DNA of 64,000 nucleotides from Atherinomorus stipes (GCA_023101725.1 JALJCO010000093.1:124001-188000); one strand, 5' to 3'. Positions 24,521 to 62,586 are shown, counted from the stretch's first letter. Notes: generated by a model not told the origin, from the letters alone. Translations and numbers: made by a program.

Positions 24521-24849
24521 ATAACCTCATTTAGATGGTAGTTATGGTCCTATAGTACACTCTACACAATGAAGAGCAAAAAAAACTACAAAAATCCATC
24601 CACTCTAATGGCTACTGGGCTGCAAAGACGTTAACCAATACGAGCCATCCGGCCACATGACTTACATTGGTCAACACAGCTGTTTGACTCTCTGCTCTCA
24701 ATCCAATCCCCTACTGAAGCTGACACCACTTTCCTAGCAGGTTGACTCCCTGTGTTTGGCATTCTGCCTCGTTCCCGCCCTCTTAAACATTTTATTCATT
24801 TATTTTTTCTTTTGCGTTCGAAACTTTCTGCAGTAAGTAGCTGAGTAGC

Positions 24850-25008
24850 AGCTTAACAACAAGAGAATGTAAAAGAGGCAGCGGCAGCAGGAAGCGGCCT
24901 CTGCTGCCTTCTCCAGCAGAAGTCGGGGCTCACCCGGCTGGAGGAAGCTCCAGGAGGATTTGGGAGTGAAAACTGAGGCTGATACAGCAGACTTTTTGTT
25001 GAACAGGT
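24850..25008 (+). promoter_or_regulatory. Candidate non-coding first exon with splice donor
   Basis: A GC-rich block (GGCAGCGGCAGCAGGAAGCG, CACCCGGCTGGAGG) in AT-rich DNA ends in GAACAG|GTAGGA at 25008/25009. It has no long frame. It could be a 5' UTR exon or lncRNA exon, but no downstream coding exon was found. Confidence 0.25.
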
Positions 25009-28000
25009 AGGATTTTTGTTTTTTACTTTCATTGAAGGAGTTGTACATAAATTTATAGGTCTGACGATGTTGGCTCATGACTGTAAATGCTGCCGGTGGT
25101 TTTCTCCGCGTGGACAGCTGTTTATTTTCAGTATTGTAAGCTAGCATTATCAGTGGTGTGCTGAATGCATTCAATAAACTCATGAAGTCGCTGGAACATT
25201 GCGGTCTGTTACTGATGCAGAAACCAGCTAAAACACACCGTAAACATCCCGGTGGTTGAGAAAGGCAAATATTATAAAGGTGACCAGATGTTCTTGTTGT
25301 TCATTAGTGGAATACATTTTTTTAAATTTCTCAACTGATTCTGAAATGGGAGACTATAGCTTTAATACAAACCTTTTTTTTACCACACCTCACCATGCTG
25401 TTTTGTGCTATTATGACTGATGTGAGATTTTTATTAGAACATGCCTTTTTGTTTTGAACATGGGGCAGAAAATAAAAATGCTCACACATCATAAACAAGA
25501 AGGATCAGGTGGGTTCTCCCTCTCATTTTCTTCATAAGGACAGGTGAAGTCCAAAAAAGCAGCGGCAATAACTTCCTTCTAAACTTGATTTTATTTTTTT
25601 TCTTCCAACTGTGAGGCTAAGCTTATGTCCCAAATAAATCAGCAAATGTTAATGCGTGGTTTCGGGCACCTCCATGAAGCAGAAGCAAAATTAGTTACCG
25701 GGGATCAGGGGGGACATCACAGAGGGAGGGGAAATCCCCCCTATCCCCCCTGCAAATTGTACCCTGCTCCTAAGACGATGAAAAGTTGAAAACCTACTTA
25801 TTAAATTAGTCCGTCTACAAACAGCTCAGCTGTGATTCATTGACTTTGCCTCAAGGGGCAACAGCAAATACTGTAGTCAAAGGTTTCCTGTCTTGCCAGT
25901 AGATATTTAAACAAGGGGTATATATGGGCCAATTCTCCCTTTTTTTTTTCTGTGCACTGGCCCTTTTTTAATGTAGATTCCTTTTTAAAAAGCTAATATA
26001 AAGCTAGGAAAGTGTTAGACGATAGCCACTTTTCTGCAAAGTCATTTCTCATAGTCTGTGGGTCAGACTGTTTCTAAAACCAAGCCTACTTGCCGAAAAG
26101 GATTATAGAGAAAACACAACATTAAATCTGAGGTTTATGTCGAAACTTTAATAATTTTTATACTATCATCATCAGACACCTCCTGATTTAAACCATAATT
26201 ACAGTGTAACAATATTTGATTTGGTGTATCAACTGATATGAGACAATTTATCTACTTTTAATGTTTTTGCAGGTCAAAAATGCCATTGTATGCAGTGCTT
26301 GAGGACTAAAGAATGAGATACAGGACATGGAGTGTAAAATATTACTTAGATGAAATTTCAGAAAATCAAAAAGGTAAAATATTGTATGAAATGTGGCTAC
26401 ATGCAGCTGCATCTTGTGTATATCTGTAGTAAACATTGTAGTGTAATAGTACACTTACATACTGTGAAGCAATTCCACAACAACACGGGCAAGAAGAATT
26501 GTTTATCCGGCCTCATCCAGCTTTTTACCATCAAAGCTGTCATATCAAAGTCCTACTTATTGCCATGCAACCCAACAGCAGTCAACACTCATCAAAGTAA
26601 TACCAGAGCCGACCTCAACGCAAAGACCCGCATTTTTATATAGACTAGCTTCTTCACAAATGCCTCCACTTTTTCTCTATCAAAATCCATAGTGTGCAAG
26701 ATAAATTTGTCTCCACTTTGTGTTGCTTTGACAAGACAGAGCTCTGACTTCATGGCCGACTGAATTTGTGTGATTAAAGAGATGACAAGCAAAACCATCT
26801 GCTTGTCACATCCATCTGTCATCACCCAGTGTTCGCCATCAGCCGCACATCACTCAAAAACAACAGCAAGTCATAGAGGAGGACCGGGGGGGGGGGGCAT
26901 GATGCCTCCGAGTGAGAGTGAGGGAGCTGAGGAGACCCGGAGGTTTGAGAGTTGGAGTGTGAGAGTGTGAGAGAAAGTAAATTTGGGGAAAGGAGTGTAA
27001 GACAAAATGCATTGTTGGTGGAAAAATGGAGGGACAGATGGGCGTTTTCTGCAGGGTTTTTCTTTTTTTCTTTTTTTGCTGATAATGTCTGAGCCAACCT
27101 GTTGATGCTGCCCTGCGCAATATTCCCACAGATCCCTGACAGAAAGCACCCTGACAGCTCTCACAAGCAAATGACTGCATATCACCAAAGGACCATTTCC
27201 TCAGGTTAGTCTCCTTTGCTTTCTCCTTCTCACATGGCTCACTTTGAATCATTAACACCAATAAGTTCTGAACAAATGAACCACTTAGAACTATTTGAGT
27301 AATCAACATAAATTAATAGAAGTTCCTCAATGGCTTTAGCTGGCTTTGACCTGCAAAAGGACTGCAGATGGAGATGAGCCTTGGCTATAATCTTACACAT
27401 TTACAGGTACACGTTCATCAACATCCAGTGTACTATAATAAATAAAAACAAATACAAATTGTGTCACCTATGTGCCATTTGAACAAAGTCAAATATTCTC
27501 TGCAGGTTAAGTTTAACAGACTTGTTACCATGGAGCAGAAAATGGAGAGGGGTGGCCCTTCTTATGCATTTATAGAACTTGACAAGCAGGTGAGCTCTCC
27601 ACTGGTTTTCAGAAATTTGTTCAGATCCATCCTTTGTAAATCCCTTCTGTCCGCAAAAGTTAAGACTGCAAGAGTTAAAGGCGCTATAGAAGATGTTTCG
27701 GCATTTCAGAAAGCAAAGACTGTTAGCGAGTTTTTTGAACAATGCACATGCGCAAGACCAACCTGCTAGGCTCACAGCTCCATCCCCCCCTGGCCAGAAT
27801 AATGTGCATGAGTCACTCCGGTGTTTAGCAGACAGCAGGTACAGATTCTCCCATCATGTCAAACATAAGTAAAACAGATGTCGTTGTCTGAACGTTGCTA
27901 ACTGCTCGCAGAGTGATGTTAGCTACCTGCTATAACATCAGACGAGACTAAGCTGCTTCCAGCACACAGTGTAAATCTCGCCATTCAATCACTCTCATTG

Positions 28001-29707
28001 TTCATTCTCGCCTATTACCTGTTGAATTGACTGTCAATCACTCTTTAATGCGGTAGTAAAAGTGATTAATGAGCAAATAGACAAATGAAAAAGTTAAGGA
28101 ATGCAGAGATGATTGGCAGATTCACCCTCATTACTTTCACAGCTGATTTATAATTATATTTATACATTTAAAGCTTTTAATTAATCGTAGCGTAGTGAAC
28201 CCAATTTTACCAAATATTGCAAAAATTGTTGAAAGATACATCTTCATGCCTTTAAAATGCTTAATTGGCATCCACACAGCAGTCCACAAACCAGTTGGCT
28301 ACACTCAGTTATTATATTTATCTGTGATATGTAGTTTAAATTAGAAAGAAAATTGGGAGAATGGGCTGAACGATGCAAGTGATTTGGTAATAAATGCACA
28401 GGAGGAATGTTACTTTTTACCAAAGTCAAGTTTGGGTGACTTTTTTTATAAATGCCATGTATAATAGTTTCTTCTTATACCTGTTCTTCCTGTTATTTTA
28501 TCCTCATATCACTGTTTCATTACAGTGGTGACGATAAGCATCATCACAAAAACATTTACTGACTTCTTACTCTGTTCATAATCTTTTCCCATAATATCAT
28601 TTCTAGTTTTCCCCTATGGTGCCAAACAGTTGAACTCTAGTTGAACTCTATCGTGTGATCAAATCAAGGTTCAATTTGGAATTTTGTGTCATGGTTCCAA
28701 CAATACAGATGGGCTGCATACAGTATCTACATTTTAATCTTTTCCTTGTTTGTGGTAGCATTTTCTAAAGCTGGCGCTTTACTGGCTTTAATCAGATTGA
28801 GTCAACAACTAAAAGTTGAGATTAAAATTTAAGCAGATTTGTGGTATAAAAGCAAAGTTTGAGTTTCAAACCTGGATAATTTTCTTTGTCGCAAACTTGT
28901 TTAAAATAGAAGGCCACAAAGGATGGCACCAAATCAATATGTACATAGTCAGGACATGTGGGAGTTCATGCCTGAAACCCACTGGGACCAGAATTAAGGG
29001 AACAGATCTGTGTAAGGTAATATTGTAAAGAAATAAAAGTGAATTTGAACAGTTCTTTTTTTATTTGCAAGTGTCAGCTGTAGTTTGCAGTAATGTTCTC
29101 TGATTTAAAGATGAGGGGAAAAAAACAATTAGACCAAAAAACAAACAAACAAAAAAAACATCAATATTTCTGTATATTTCAAGATTTCTAAAGATATATG
29201 GTTGTTAGGAAGCAAGGCTGTTTTAATTTACCCCCAACTCAGCCTGCTCTGTGTTTTTATTCCCTGTTTTTCTTTTTTTCAGCCATATCTGTCCTTCTTG
29301 CTTCTCTTTTCCTCTCACCTTTCACCTCAAAAATGTCCTCACATCATCAAATAAAAACACAGTCAGCAAAGGGACCTCTGAGAGTTTGTGGGAAAACCAG
29401 CCCTCATCTTTCATCTGTCCCATCCCAGCCATGTTCTCACTCTCTCCATTCTCTCACCCCTCATCCGTTGCCTCTTTTCTCTTCATCTCTTTCTCTCGGT
29501 CTCTCTCCCCCAGCAACTTTCTCTCCATCTTTTTCTCCTTCCCTCCCACCAACTATCTCCAGGATTATCGATTTAGCGTAGGCTGTGATTGAGTCTCACT
29601 GGGTGTAATGTGGGCCCTAAGGTGTCTTCTGAATGGAGAGCATCATGAGTTATGGACTAACTATAGTCAGTCTTCCACAACACCTGAATCGCAGGCCGAA
29701 GCTGCAT

Positions 29708-29710
<3 letters not shown>
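25009..29710. other. Intergenic, no recognised gene
   Basis: Frames of up to 151 codons (26854-27309, minus) lack domains and overlap one another on both strands. 27460-27900 is GC-richer, of unknown nature. No supported exon. Confidence 0.4.

Positions 29711-29743
<33 letters not shown>
29711..29743. repeat. (CA)n microsatellite
   Basis: Uninterrupted ACACAC run of about 33 bases. Confidence 0.95.
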
Positions 29744-29744
<1 letters not shown>

Positions 29745-32700
29745 GGGCAGAAACTGCTGTTTCCAACGCAAATCAGCTCCCATATACAAAATCAAGGACA
29801 AACACATTGATCATAAGGCAGCAGTGACACAGATCAGCTTATCCTCATTGTATCAGCTTCATTTCAAGTCCTGTATAATCACAACTGCTCATTTCAGGAC
29901 TCAACAAGTGAAAAATGTGTATTTGTTGAACTATCTATGATATGCTGTTACTCATCAGTGTACCCTTGAAAGTCTAGAGGCATTTCATGTGTAATGTGGG
30001 CTGACTAGTTACAGAAAACAATCTCTGTAACAAAAAAACCTGTAAATATATTAAACACACATTTATTCTATAACTGGATTGTATAATAATAGGGGTCTTG
30101 TGTACTGTTTATTTTATGTGCTACTAAAGAAAGTATTGCAGGTTTTAACAATACAGTTATTTTAGTCTTACACAAAACTTGTCCAAAACTTGCTCTCCAT
30201 CAAGCAGGAAAACTTTGTTTAAAGTTCAGTCTGCTCAACATAAATATTTTGCAGCAGTATCAGATAAATCATTAATGTTACTATAAAGTCTACAGTGGAA
30301 AATAAATATATGTTAAATGGCATGATAGTTCATCAATTTTATTAATACTTCAAACATATTTTTTCAGCTCAAATGAATAAGAAACTCATCATTTACAAGT
30401 TTTCTATTGTTAGATTACTAATGTAACCTTCTACACAAAAAAGGTCCAATGTTACTGGCTTCAGTCCCCCAGCCCTCACCTCATTCAACCAGCAAGGAGA
30501 AAAAGAAAAGTCAACTTTGTGGTTCTGGTTGTGGTTTTAAGATAGCAAGTAAGCTCTAGCCAGGAGCCGCTGCAGTTTGCTTATCATCCTGAAGTTGAAT
30601 GTGAAGATGCCATCATACCTGCTTCACTCGTCACTGAGCCCACTCCCATCTGGACAAAATCCAGCAGCACTGTGAGGATCATGCTCTCTCATTTCCTTCT
30701 TTCTTTCTCCAGTGATTTTGACAGGACTCAGTTTGTACTGGTGCTTGAAAAGCTACAGAAAATACAGATGGATGCTTCCACAGAACCAGTAGAACAATCA
30801 AGCAGTGCATTTTCCAAAAGTCCCACAGCAACAAAGGAGCAACAATAATGACAGGAAAATATTCCAGAGCAAAAAAATAAACATAACATCATAAAAGGGG
30901 GAAAATTCTGGTGTTGGACTTGCAGAACACCTCTGTACAAATGTTATCATGTTACAGATGGAATAACAGATATTAAGTACAGTAATAACATATCAAAATA
31001 TCAACAGCAACTCAATTGCTGTGTGTGTGTGTGTGGGGGGGGGTGTATACCAAATGCAAAGGTTGCTGCAAAAAGCAACAACCGAAACAAGTTATTTTCT
31101 AAAACATTATGGATATTTGCAAAACTCTGAACAATACACTGTTGCTCCTCTGAATTCAACATCATTCACTTGAAATAGCTAGATTGATTTCACAGGTCAG
31201 GTTGACCTGACTTTTCCACATAATGCACCAAACTTCCAGGGACACCCCATATATTATTGATGGTAGTCTGGGACCCCACAACAGGTCTGCATAATTGATT
31301 AAATGGCATTTGTTTCAGCACAAGTCGGTTATAGTTGTTTGCAATAGCTTCCAAATGTATGCTGTGTCCTTTCCATGCATTAGCATCTCACATACACACA
31401 CATGCACACGCACAAACACTTCTCTCAAGCAACATACCTGCCCCAAAAGCAAGATGCTCATTGCAATTCTTGAATCCTATTAGGATTGGCCCCAGAGTCG
31501 GCCTCTTCTTAGCAAATAAATAATGGTAATGATGATGATCCCTCATCTTGTCACCAGGGCTCTCCCCAGGGGCCCTGCAGTGCAGGTGGAGGGAGCCTCT
31601 CCTGGCCTAATTGGTTCCAACCCTGCAGCCTTCTCTCCAGCCTCTTCTCCCTCAATGCCTCCCTCCCTTTCTATAGGCCTTGGGACAGAATCTGTAAACT
31701 TGTCTTTCACTTTATGTGTGTAGGTGTTGTGGCTATCTTTCATTTATTATTGCACAAGCATGAAATCACATGTATGGTACTTGTGTGTTTCTGTCCCTTG
31801 CTGCATGTCCTCACATAGATGGATGGACAAAAGAGAGAGTACAAATACACAGTGGTAACAGTTCTGCCAGTGTCTTGCCACCGTCTCCCCCTGTGGTGTC
31901 TGCTTGCCAATTAGTTTCATATAAACACCTTGAATTGATTCATGGTGCCAGACAGGAAAGTGTTTCTATCTCTGTAGCTGTCTGTCTGCTCCATAACTGT
32001 GACCTCTACCCAGCTTTGAGCCCATCTCCTACTATCATCTACCTGATTAGATTTCCTACTTTAAAAAAAACACTGTTTTGTGTCTCACAAGACTGCAAAG
32101 TCATTTTAAATGTATGAGAAACTGAGATTGATAATCATACAAATCAGATTAGATAATTGAATTTTGTCGCCTCAATGAAAAATGGAAGGAAGTAAAAGAT
32201 GTGTTATTCTGCAACATTTATTAAAAGAAACATGTCAGGGTTTTAATCTAATGCTTCAGAGCTTCTGTCAGGAATTATAAGATCTGATACGCACGCACGT
32301 TATTGCACACACATTTACACGCATCTGTATGTCACAGAAACACAGACAGACATCATGAGAACAAAAACTTTCTAAAAATAAATCTGGCCCAAATCTGGGG
32401 AAGGGCCTAAAACATTGCTCTGAAGTCTGAAGCATTAGCATTGGCTTGTTGAAGACACTTTGTGAAATATTTCTCTAGAAATCAATAACTCCTCTGCTAC
32501 AGTAGGCAAAGAGGATCTCTAATATAGTTTTGTGTTATTATTTTTCCTCACACATTGCTACATTTCTCAGAGGCTAGCCGAAGGAAGATGGATTTTCTCT
32601 TCGACTGGATGCTAAATGTGATTCTGAATGCTGTGGTTCAATGAGATGATCCAGAGCCTGCACTCTTAAAAAGTGATGCATCACTTTCTGTACATCCATA

Positions 32701-33360
32701 GGTGCAGCCTGACGCCTCACCAAGTTGTATTGCCTTTTAACGCTGTAAATGCTTCTGATATGCATTGCAAACAACACAAGACACTAATGGAGGCTTTACC
32801 TATGAGTGGAAAGTAACAATCTAAGGTGTGTGTGCTAGTACTGGACTATCTGGTGTGATAGGTAATAATGTCTCATAATCACAAAGGAAGTAGGGAGGTT
32901 CATCAAAATTCTCACTTAATTACAATTTACCCTGATATCAGAAGATTAAACATTTAAATTTAATTACAGATGTAAAAATATTTCTCATTCTAAAGAGACA
33001 ACAGGAGCGCTTTGGAATTTTTAATGATCAATCTTTTAGCAGCTCTCCAGTCATACTTGACACCATTTAACAAAGAAAGCAAACGAGTCAGCAAAATTAT
33101 TACATGTATAGAAATTTATCAAGCACAGGCCTGGTAATAACATTTTTATTAACAACGAACACACACTGGCTCCTTGTGGTGTTTGCTTAAGTTTGTACTG
33201 AGAATTTAACTGTGATTTGCTCCCTGAACAGTACAACAGCGACCTCTGTCGGATTGAACTATCATTACATGGTAACTGCAGCATTATGTACACACACACA
33301 CACATATATTATATGAAACCATCCACCCACACATTTCCACAAACATTCTGGCAGCCCTCC
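29744..33360. other. Intergenic, no recognised gene
   Basis: Holds a (TG)n(G)n run at 31021-31043 and an (AC)n run at 33291-33303. 31540-31690 is GC-richer but has no supported exon. Confidence 0.45.
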
Positions 33361-33680
33361 TCCACCCTGCTTTTCTGGAGTGGCAGGGTCGGCGGGTTGG
33401 AGGCGACAACACAGCAGCCGTGTTATCTTCCACACACACTGACTCGGTCCAGTGCGGCATGAAGTGGAGGCCCTTTCCCAGGAGGAAGTGACCCGTGTCT
33501 GAAGGGGTGCTCTCTTGTCCAATCAGCAGACTGCTGAAGCCTGGCAATACCTGGACAGGCCACACTGTTCCTTTCCTCTGACAGACAACAGAGGAGAGAG
33601 GAGGTGTGACCGGGCAATTTATCACCTGCTTCTGAACGCGGCTGCTGAGCGGAAGAGGAGGAAACAAAACAACAGAGGTA
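33361..33680. promoter_or_regulatory. GC-richer block, possible promoter or conserved non-coding region
   Basis: It stands out from AT-rich flanks, contains a CCAAT-like GTCCAATCAG (33519-33528) and ends in AACAGAG|GTAATG, which could be a weak donor on +. Frames on the minus strand lack domains. Only composition supports this. Confidence 0.25.
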
Positions 33681-36347
33681 ATGAATCCAGATAAACACAC
33701 TGTTAAAGTAAAAGTCGAATGAATAAAGGAGGGATTTTACCATTATGATGATCAGATGGTAAGTCACTAGATCAAGGCGTGTGTTTTAAAAAGGACAAAT
33801 ACACTAATGTTGGTTGGTTTGCTCAGACATATGGAAAATCTCTCCCTTCACTCTCCACAATCCTGCTCCCTGAAACATCAATTTAACCAATAATTTTTTT
33901 CTGGCTAATTTTGTTTTATGTGTCTTTTATTTAGAATAAGTATGAATCACTCAAATTATGCTAATTTAAAATGCCTGTAATAGTGATTCATCAGATGGAA
34001 AGAATAGGTTTTATAAAGGTAATTACCCTGGACATGTAAGAGGAAAATATTCTGATGTGAGCCGCATGTAATGTTAGCATTTCCGGTGGTGGGGAAATAA
34101 AGTTTGTCCACGATTGTGTGGAATTTCAACTTGATCCTTCCACAAACATGGCTTTCCAAATAAGCATTTGATTTAAAAATAGCGATAGATACACAAATCT
34201 TAATTTTCATATTGTTCCACAACCTAAACTCAGGTTTTAAGGAGTAATAACACCTTTTTTTCCATTTCAGATTTACCATTTAAATGTTAGGTACCAAAAA
34301 TAAAGTCATTTACTCTGGACCTTGATTTAAAAAAGAAAAAAAGAAAGAAAGCATTTGGAAGACAATTCGTAGGCCTGAGCACAGTATGTTGGATCTAATT
34401 ATGATGGCTCACTATGGGAGACTTTCATTGACTTTTCCAAACCTTTAACTTCATTTTGTGGAGTGTATTTGTTCATCAGAGATATGAAAAATATTCTCAA
34501 GCAGCCAACTTGGAAATCATAACGGTTGGACTTCTTCCCTTTCAGCACATAAAACTGTCATTACTGTTCTGGCCCAAAGAAGATCATCACATCATGGCAA
34601 AAATCCCAGACTTTGAAATTACCTAAATCTAATTAATTGCTCATCCTGCCATCCGGCTATCTTTGGGTTAGAGACCTTCCTGAAACACTGAAATCTGTTG
34701 CATGGATTTGTGCCTCATTGGAATAATGAACCACAATGATAAGGTTGGCATTACCGAGGGTCAAATGAGATATGAGTATTTCCAGATAATTCTTATATCG
34801 CATGATAACAAAAACCAGTGAGTTGTATCAGCCTGAAAGAGAGAAAACATGAACAATGGTTATGATGATAAACCCTGAGGGAAAGAATAAAAGTTATGGA
34901 GGCTACAGATAATCGCTTTCTACAGCCTTCAGGTGATAAAGTCAGATAGTGAGACAAACTGTCTGCAACGTCTTATATTTTATAAAAGTTGTTTTCTATC
35001 ACAACCGTCAGCACTACTATCATTGTGTGCATCTCCAGTTTTTATTGACATCATCCTGCCATCTTCATCTCTATTAGACTGCATCGTCGGCTGGAGATTG
35101 TCTCATTTTTTTTCTCTCCTGTATTCGTTGATTCATTGCCTAAAGAAAAACTGGACAAAGTGAGGTGGAGATGGGTGTTCATTTGACATAAAAATGTCAC
35201 TTTTATTTCCATTTTTAGACGCCATTTCTGTTGTTAATGACATTAAACAGAATAGAGGAGACAGAAATGACCCTGGTCAGCCTCAGACATGATGCCCCTT
35301 TATTCTTCATCCCGTGTGAGATTGAACTCACCATCAGAGCTGATTCTGATCAGAGCTAAATTGATGGTTGAACGGGTGCCCCATATTCAGAGGCTGAAGC
35401 TACTCGACACAACCAGCCTTAGCTTGAGTCCCGGCCCATGGCCAAATGCTTCATGTCGTTCCCTTCACAGGAGTCAACTTCAAAGTCTATTGTGAGCAAA
35501 TAAAAAATAATACAAGTGTACGTATAATGTTTGTGGATTTTTTTTTTTAAGAATGTCTCAGCCTACTCTACTAAGCTCAGACTTGTTGCTCTCTTTCATC
35601 ACTCAGAATGTTGCTAGTTAATTTCTACAGGAGTAATGTTTGAATAAAATAGAATACATTGATGGATTTTCATTCAAATATAACTTGTATATATTTCTAT
35701 GTAATATATTTCTATTATATTATATCAGGTCCAATGAAAAATTTACGTTTGACTGGATCTTCAAACCAGATTCTAAAGAAATATTCAGTGCATCTGTGTG
35801 GTCTACAGTAGAATTATTAATAGGTCATTGAGAACCAATTCATTCATCCGATTGAGGCCAGATAATATTTGAAACCCCCACTAATAGCTTAACTTGGATA
35901 TGCCCCCTTTGAAATTTTTGTAGAAATCTTCTACTCTAATGGATAGTGTTCTTTAAATTTAGGCAGATCAGATAAGTGTCTTCATTAGATTAGCGTCTGC
36001 CAGAAAAAAGTGCCACATTATACTTTCCACATTCACAAATACAAAACGGTGATAAGGTCCAAGTGAATGAAAATTCCTCATCACAATATGTACATGAGTT
36101 TGTATGTTGGTGTCCTCAAACTGCATTGACTGCACCCACTATTGCATGGGAAAAGCCAGACCTTCCAGTGATGTATAAAGTCGGATAATGACACCTGATA
36201 TCTGTGGTGTCCACAGCTAGTATCCTTTTGGCTTAGTAGCTTATCTTAACCGTTATAACATTTGTTTGTGTGGCTGAGTTTTAGTATAACACCACACCTT
36301 CTTCATTGTCAAATTCTTGTCGCGTTAGTGACGTTTGGCCAGAATAA
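33681..36347. other. Intergenic, no recognised gene
   Basis: AT-rich; no supported exon or repeat. Confidence 0.45.
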
Positions 36348-36425
36348 CTACACTATCAGTCAGATGTTTGGACACATTCTTCGAAGATTTAACAATACAA
36401 TGTGTCTGAGCTTTTGACTGGCACT
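36348..36425. mobile_element. Tc1-like miniature relic
   Basis: ACACTATCAGTCAGATGTTT followed by GGACACA is inverted about 30 bp on as TGTGTCTGAGCTTTTGACTG. Confidence 0.5.
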
Positions 36426-36506
36426 GGACATTTGTAACCATTAAGACATGTTAAGATGAACACTCCAATGATTTGTCTCTCCATATGGGAGGGACAAAAG
36501 GAACAA

Positions 36507-36705
36507 TTAAAGGGATACTGTGTAACTTTTGGCGACTAAACCTGCAACTCCCCACAGGCCACGTTTGCAGACAGCTCTGACCAGCAGTTTGAAGTCATCG
36601 ATCCATAAAGCAAAGAGCTCCAGGTTACACGAACCAATGAGAGACAGATCTGCTCCTGCAAAGTTTAAATGTCTGTTTTTTGAGGATGGCAGCCCCCCAG
36701 AGCTC
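36507..36705. mobile_element. TTAA-type MITE, left end and body
   Basis: Starts TTAAAGGGATACTGTGTAAC, close to the ends of the 8628-9066 and 6137-7096 elements. Right end not recognised, so the end coordinate is approximate. Confidence 0.45.
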
Positions 36706-37109
36706 TGATTATGTGTCAAGTGCTGTATAGGCCCCAGAAATAATCGATTATTACTTACATTAAAAATATTACAATATATTAACATTGACTGCTGGACTGA
36801 TATCTCAAGACTGATTAAGTTTGAATCTGTACATGGACCTTGTTGTTTGACTGTTAGAATTTAACTTCACCCATCCTGAAGAGCTGTTTCCTACCATGTT
36901 CAATAATAATGTCTCGGCAGATATGGCTGGTTGTCCCTTCCAAGCTTTTAAACAATACAGTCTTTAACACGCATGCAAGGGAGATCAAATATGCTCGCTT
37001 CAAATTATTCACGATCATTTTTTCCAAATCAAAAGACCATCACTGCTCTGAAGCTGGACCTGATCAGCAACACCAGCAGCTCATGTCGCCAGATTGTCAA
37101 ACTCAGCAT

Positions 37110-37200
37110 CACCGAGATACTTATTTAACCTTTATTTTACCAAGAAAAGTCCCATTGAGATTAAAAACCTCTTTTCCAAAGGAGTCCTGGCACATTTTAA
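37110..37200. repeat. Interspersed fish repeat fragment
   Basis: TTATTTAACCTTTATTTTAC, AAGTCCCATTGAGATTAAAA and CAAAGGAGTCCTGGC form a block widely repeated in teleosts (recall). Confidence 0.5.
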
Positions 37201-37599
37201 TGCTTTGTTCCGTTATGTCATGTTTGCTTTTATTAATCTAGTTTTTAGGCAGAAGAAAATTAACAAGTGCAAGGTATGCAAGAAGGGTCCGAGCGGGAGT
37301 CATGCTCACTTACCAAATGGCCAAAGGGATATCCTTGAGACCAAGTAGCCAGGGCACATCATCAATCAGAGGCATAGTGACAGAACCCCACACTGTCACA
37401 CTAAAAATGTAGTTTTTAATTTTTTTTTTTTTTTTACTTCCACCTATCACCTACCATTTGATTAGTCATGAAGCAGCATGGGAAACAATTCTTAAGCGCA
37501 GAGCTGAAACCATCAAAACTCCAACAAACCACATGACAACAAAAGTGTTTGATAGATTTTTCTCAACTTTTATATTTTTAAAAACAAACAAAAATTAAC

Positions 37600-38693
37600 A
37601 GATTAAATAAAATTTACAGTAGACATATGCAATCATTGTGCACTTTAACTACTTCTTCTGATACGTTCTGCACAGCTGTCAACAGAAAACGCAAACACAA
37701 CGGGGACGTCGGGGTGGATCTGGGGGATGAGGGGCAGTTGTGGGACAGAGGAGAGGACTGAAGAAGTGAGGTAGGAGGAAACAAATGATGGGGAGAGGAG
37801 CAAGGATGAAGAAGGAAGGAGTAAAGGATAAAGGAAGGCCTAAACTTTGTCACTCTGGAACGAAAGAAAAATCACTGAATATATAGATTTCTTTTATTCC
37901 TTACATCACTTATATAAATATATTGAATCCTCAAAAGAAAAAAAAAACTGTTCAGAAAAAAGAAAAGAAAAAACAGCGCAATACAGAAACCCACAACAGC
38001 AGTAAGGCAAACAGAAAGCAAGAGAGGAGAGCGGTGACAGAACGTGAGAGGGACGGAGAAGCAGAGAAAGAGGCGGGATGAGACATGGCAAGAAAAGAGA
38101 GAGAGCAGAGAGAGAGCAGAGAGAGAGCAGAGAGAGAGCAGAGAGAGTGCGCAACTGTGCGTATGAAAATATATAAATACGTGAGATTTAGAGACAACCA
38201 GGTGATGGAGAGCCAGGGGAGGAGAAAACGCTGGCAGAGAAAGGTTGTAGAATGGGAGGAGGGGAGGAGGATGTTTGACTGAGGTCGACTGTCCAGTGTG
38301 TTCTTGTTATGTGCTACGTGACCCTGTTGCCTGCGCTTGTGTCTTCTGGTTTGTGTGTGTGTGTGTGTGTATTTTGTAGGATGGCAGCACACATTCCACG
38401 GCAACAGTGAAACACATGCTCACGTGTCTTGTGTGCTCTTCTGCTTTATAAATACAAAAAAAAAAAAGAATAAAAACAACAAAAATCATATTTGCAAACA
38501 ACAGCCACCGCATGATTCACACCTTCTTCCCTTTTATACATTTGACACATCATGTAACTCATCAAGTTTTTTTTTTTTCCATTTTTATTTTAAGTTGTAC
38601 ACTTAGAGCAGTCCTCCTCAGTCTTCCTTCCTTTTCCACCATTTCACCGAGTCTCTGTCTCTTTCTGTCTTTCCTCCTCCAACTCATTTCCTC
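37600..38693 (-). other. Candidate 3' UTR of r3hdm1 and low-complexity flank
   Basis: Sequence just after the stop codon on the minus strand. It holds a poly-A run, a TG microsatellite (about 38354-38371), a tandem of about five roughly 12-bp AGAGAGAGCAGA-type units (38096-38150) and long purine-rich tracts. AATAAA hexamers on the minus strand occur at 38584-38589 (followed by a genomic A-run) and 37893-37898. Either could end the transcript; I cannot tell which is used. Confidence 0.5.
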
Positions 38694-62216
<23,523 letters not shown>

Positions 62217-62385
62217 CTAACATTTGGGGGTGAAAAAAATCAGATGGGGGGGGGGGGATTAAGCTTAGGCTTGATTTTGGCCATGCTACAGCCCACCGTG
62301 AAATCCAACAGCAGCAGCAGATCTGCCCACAACCGTTTGTTACCAGGTGGAACTACAACTCTTTAAACTTATTCATATTCATGTA

Positions 62386-62586
62386 CACTTGAGCTAAAAA
62401 GTTTACATACCCTGACAGAATTTGAGCCATCTTCAGACATTTTTCAAAGAGTATAAATGATGAGAAAAAAAAAGTTTTAACCAAACACCCATGAGTGATT
62501 TTTTTTTCTTACCACTTTTATCCTCTGAAAAATCTCAAAAGAAATCACAAACTCTGCCATGGTATGTAAACTTTTTAGAACAACTG
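62386..62586. mobile_element. Tc1-type MITE with TA target duplication
   Basis: CACTTGAGCTAAAAAGTTTA at the left and GTATGTAAACTTTTTAGAAC, AACTG at the right are inverted. A TA dinucleotide flanks both ends. Lies in the intron upstream of e1. Confidence 0.8.

Noticed and set aside
26854..27309. 151-codon minus-strand frame
   Set aside because: Its peptide is low-complexity, other frames overlap it, and no family is recognisable.
29198..29592. Overlapping open frames of 113-127 codons
   Set aside because: All three frames are open because the DNA is T/C-rich low-complexity sequence; no domain or splice support.
33284..33767. Overlapping minus-strand frames of 114-138 codons
   Set aside because: The frames overlap with unrelated peptides and no domain; the GC-rich composition explains them.
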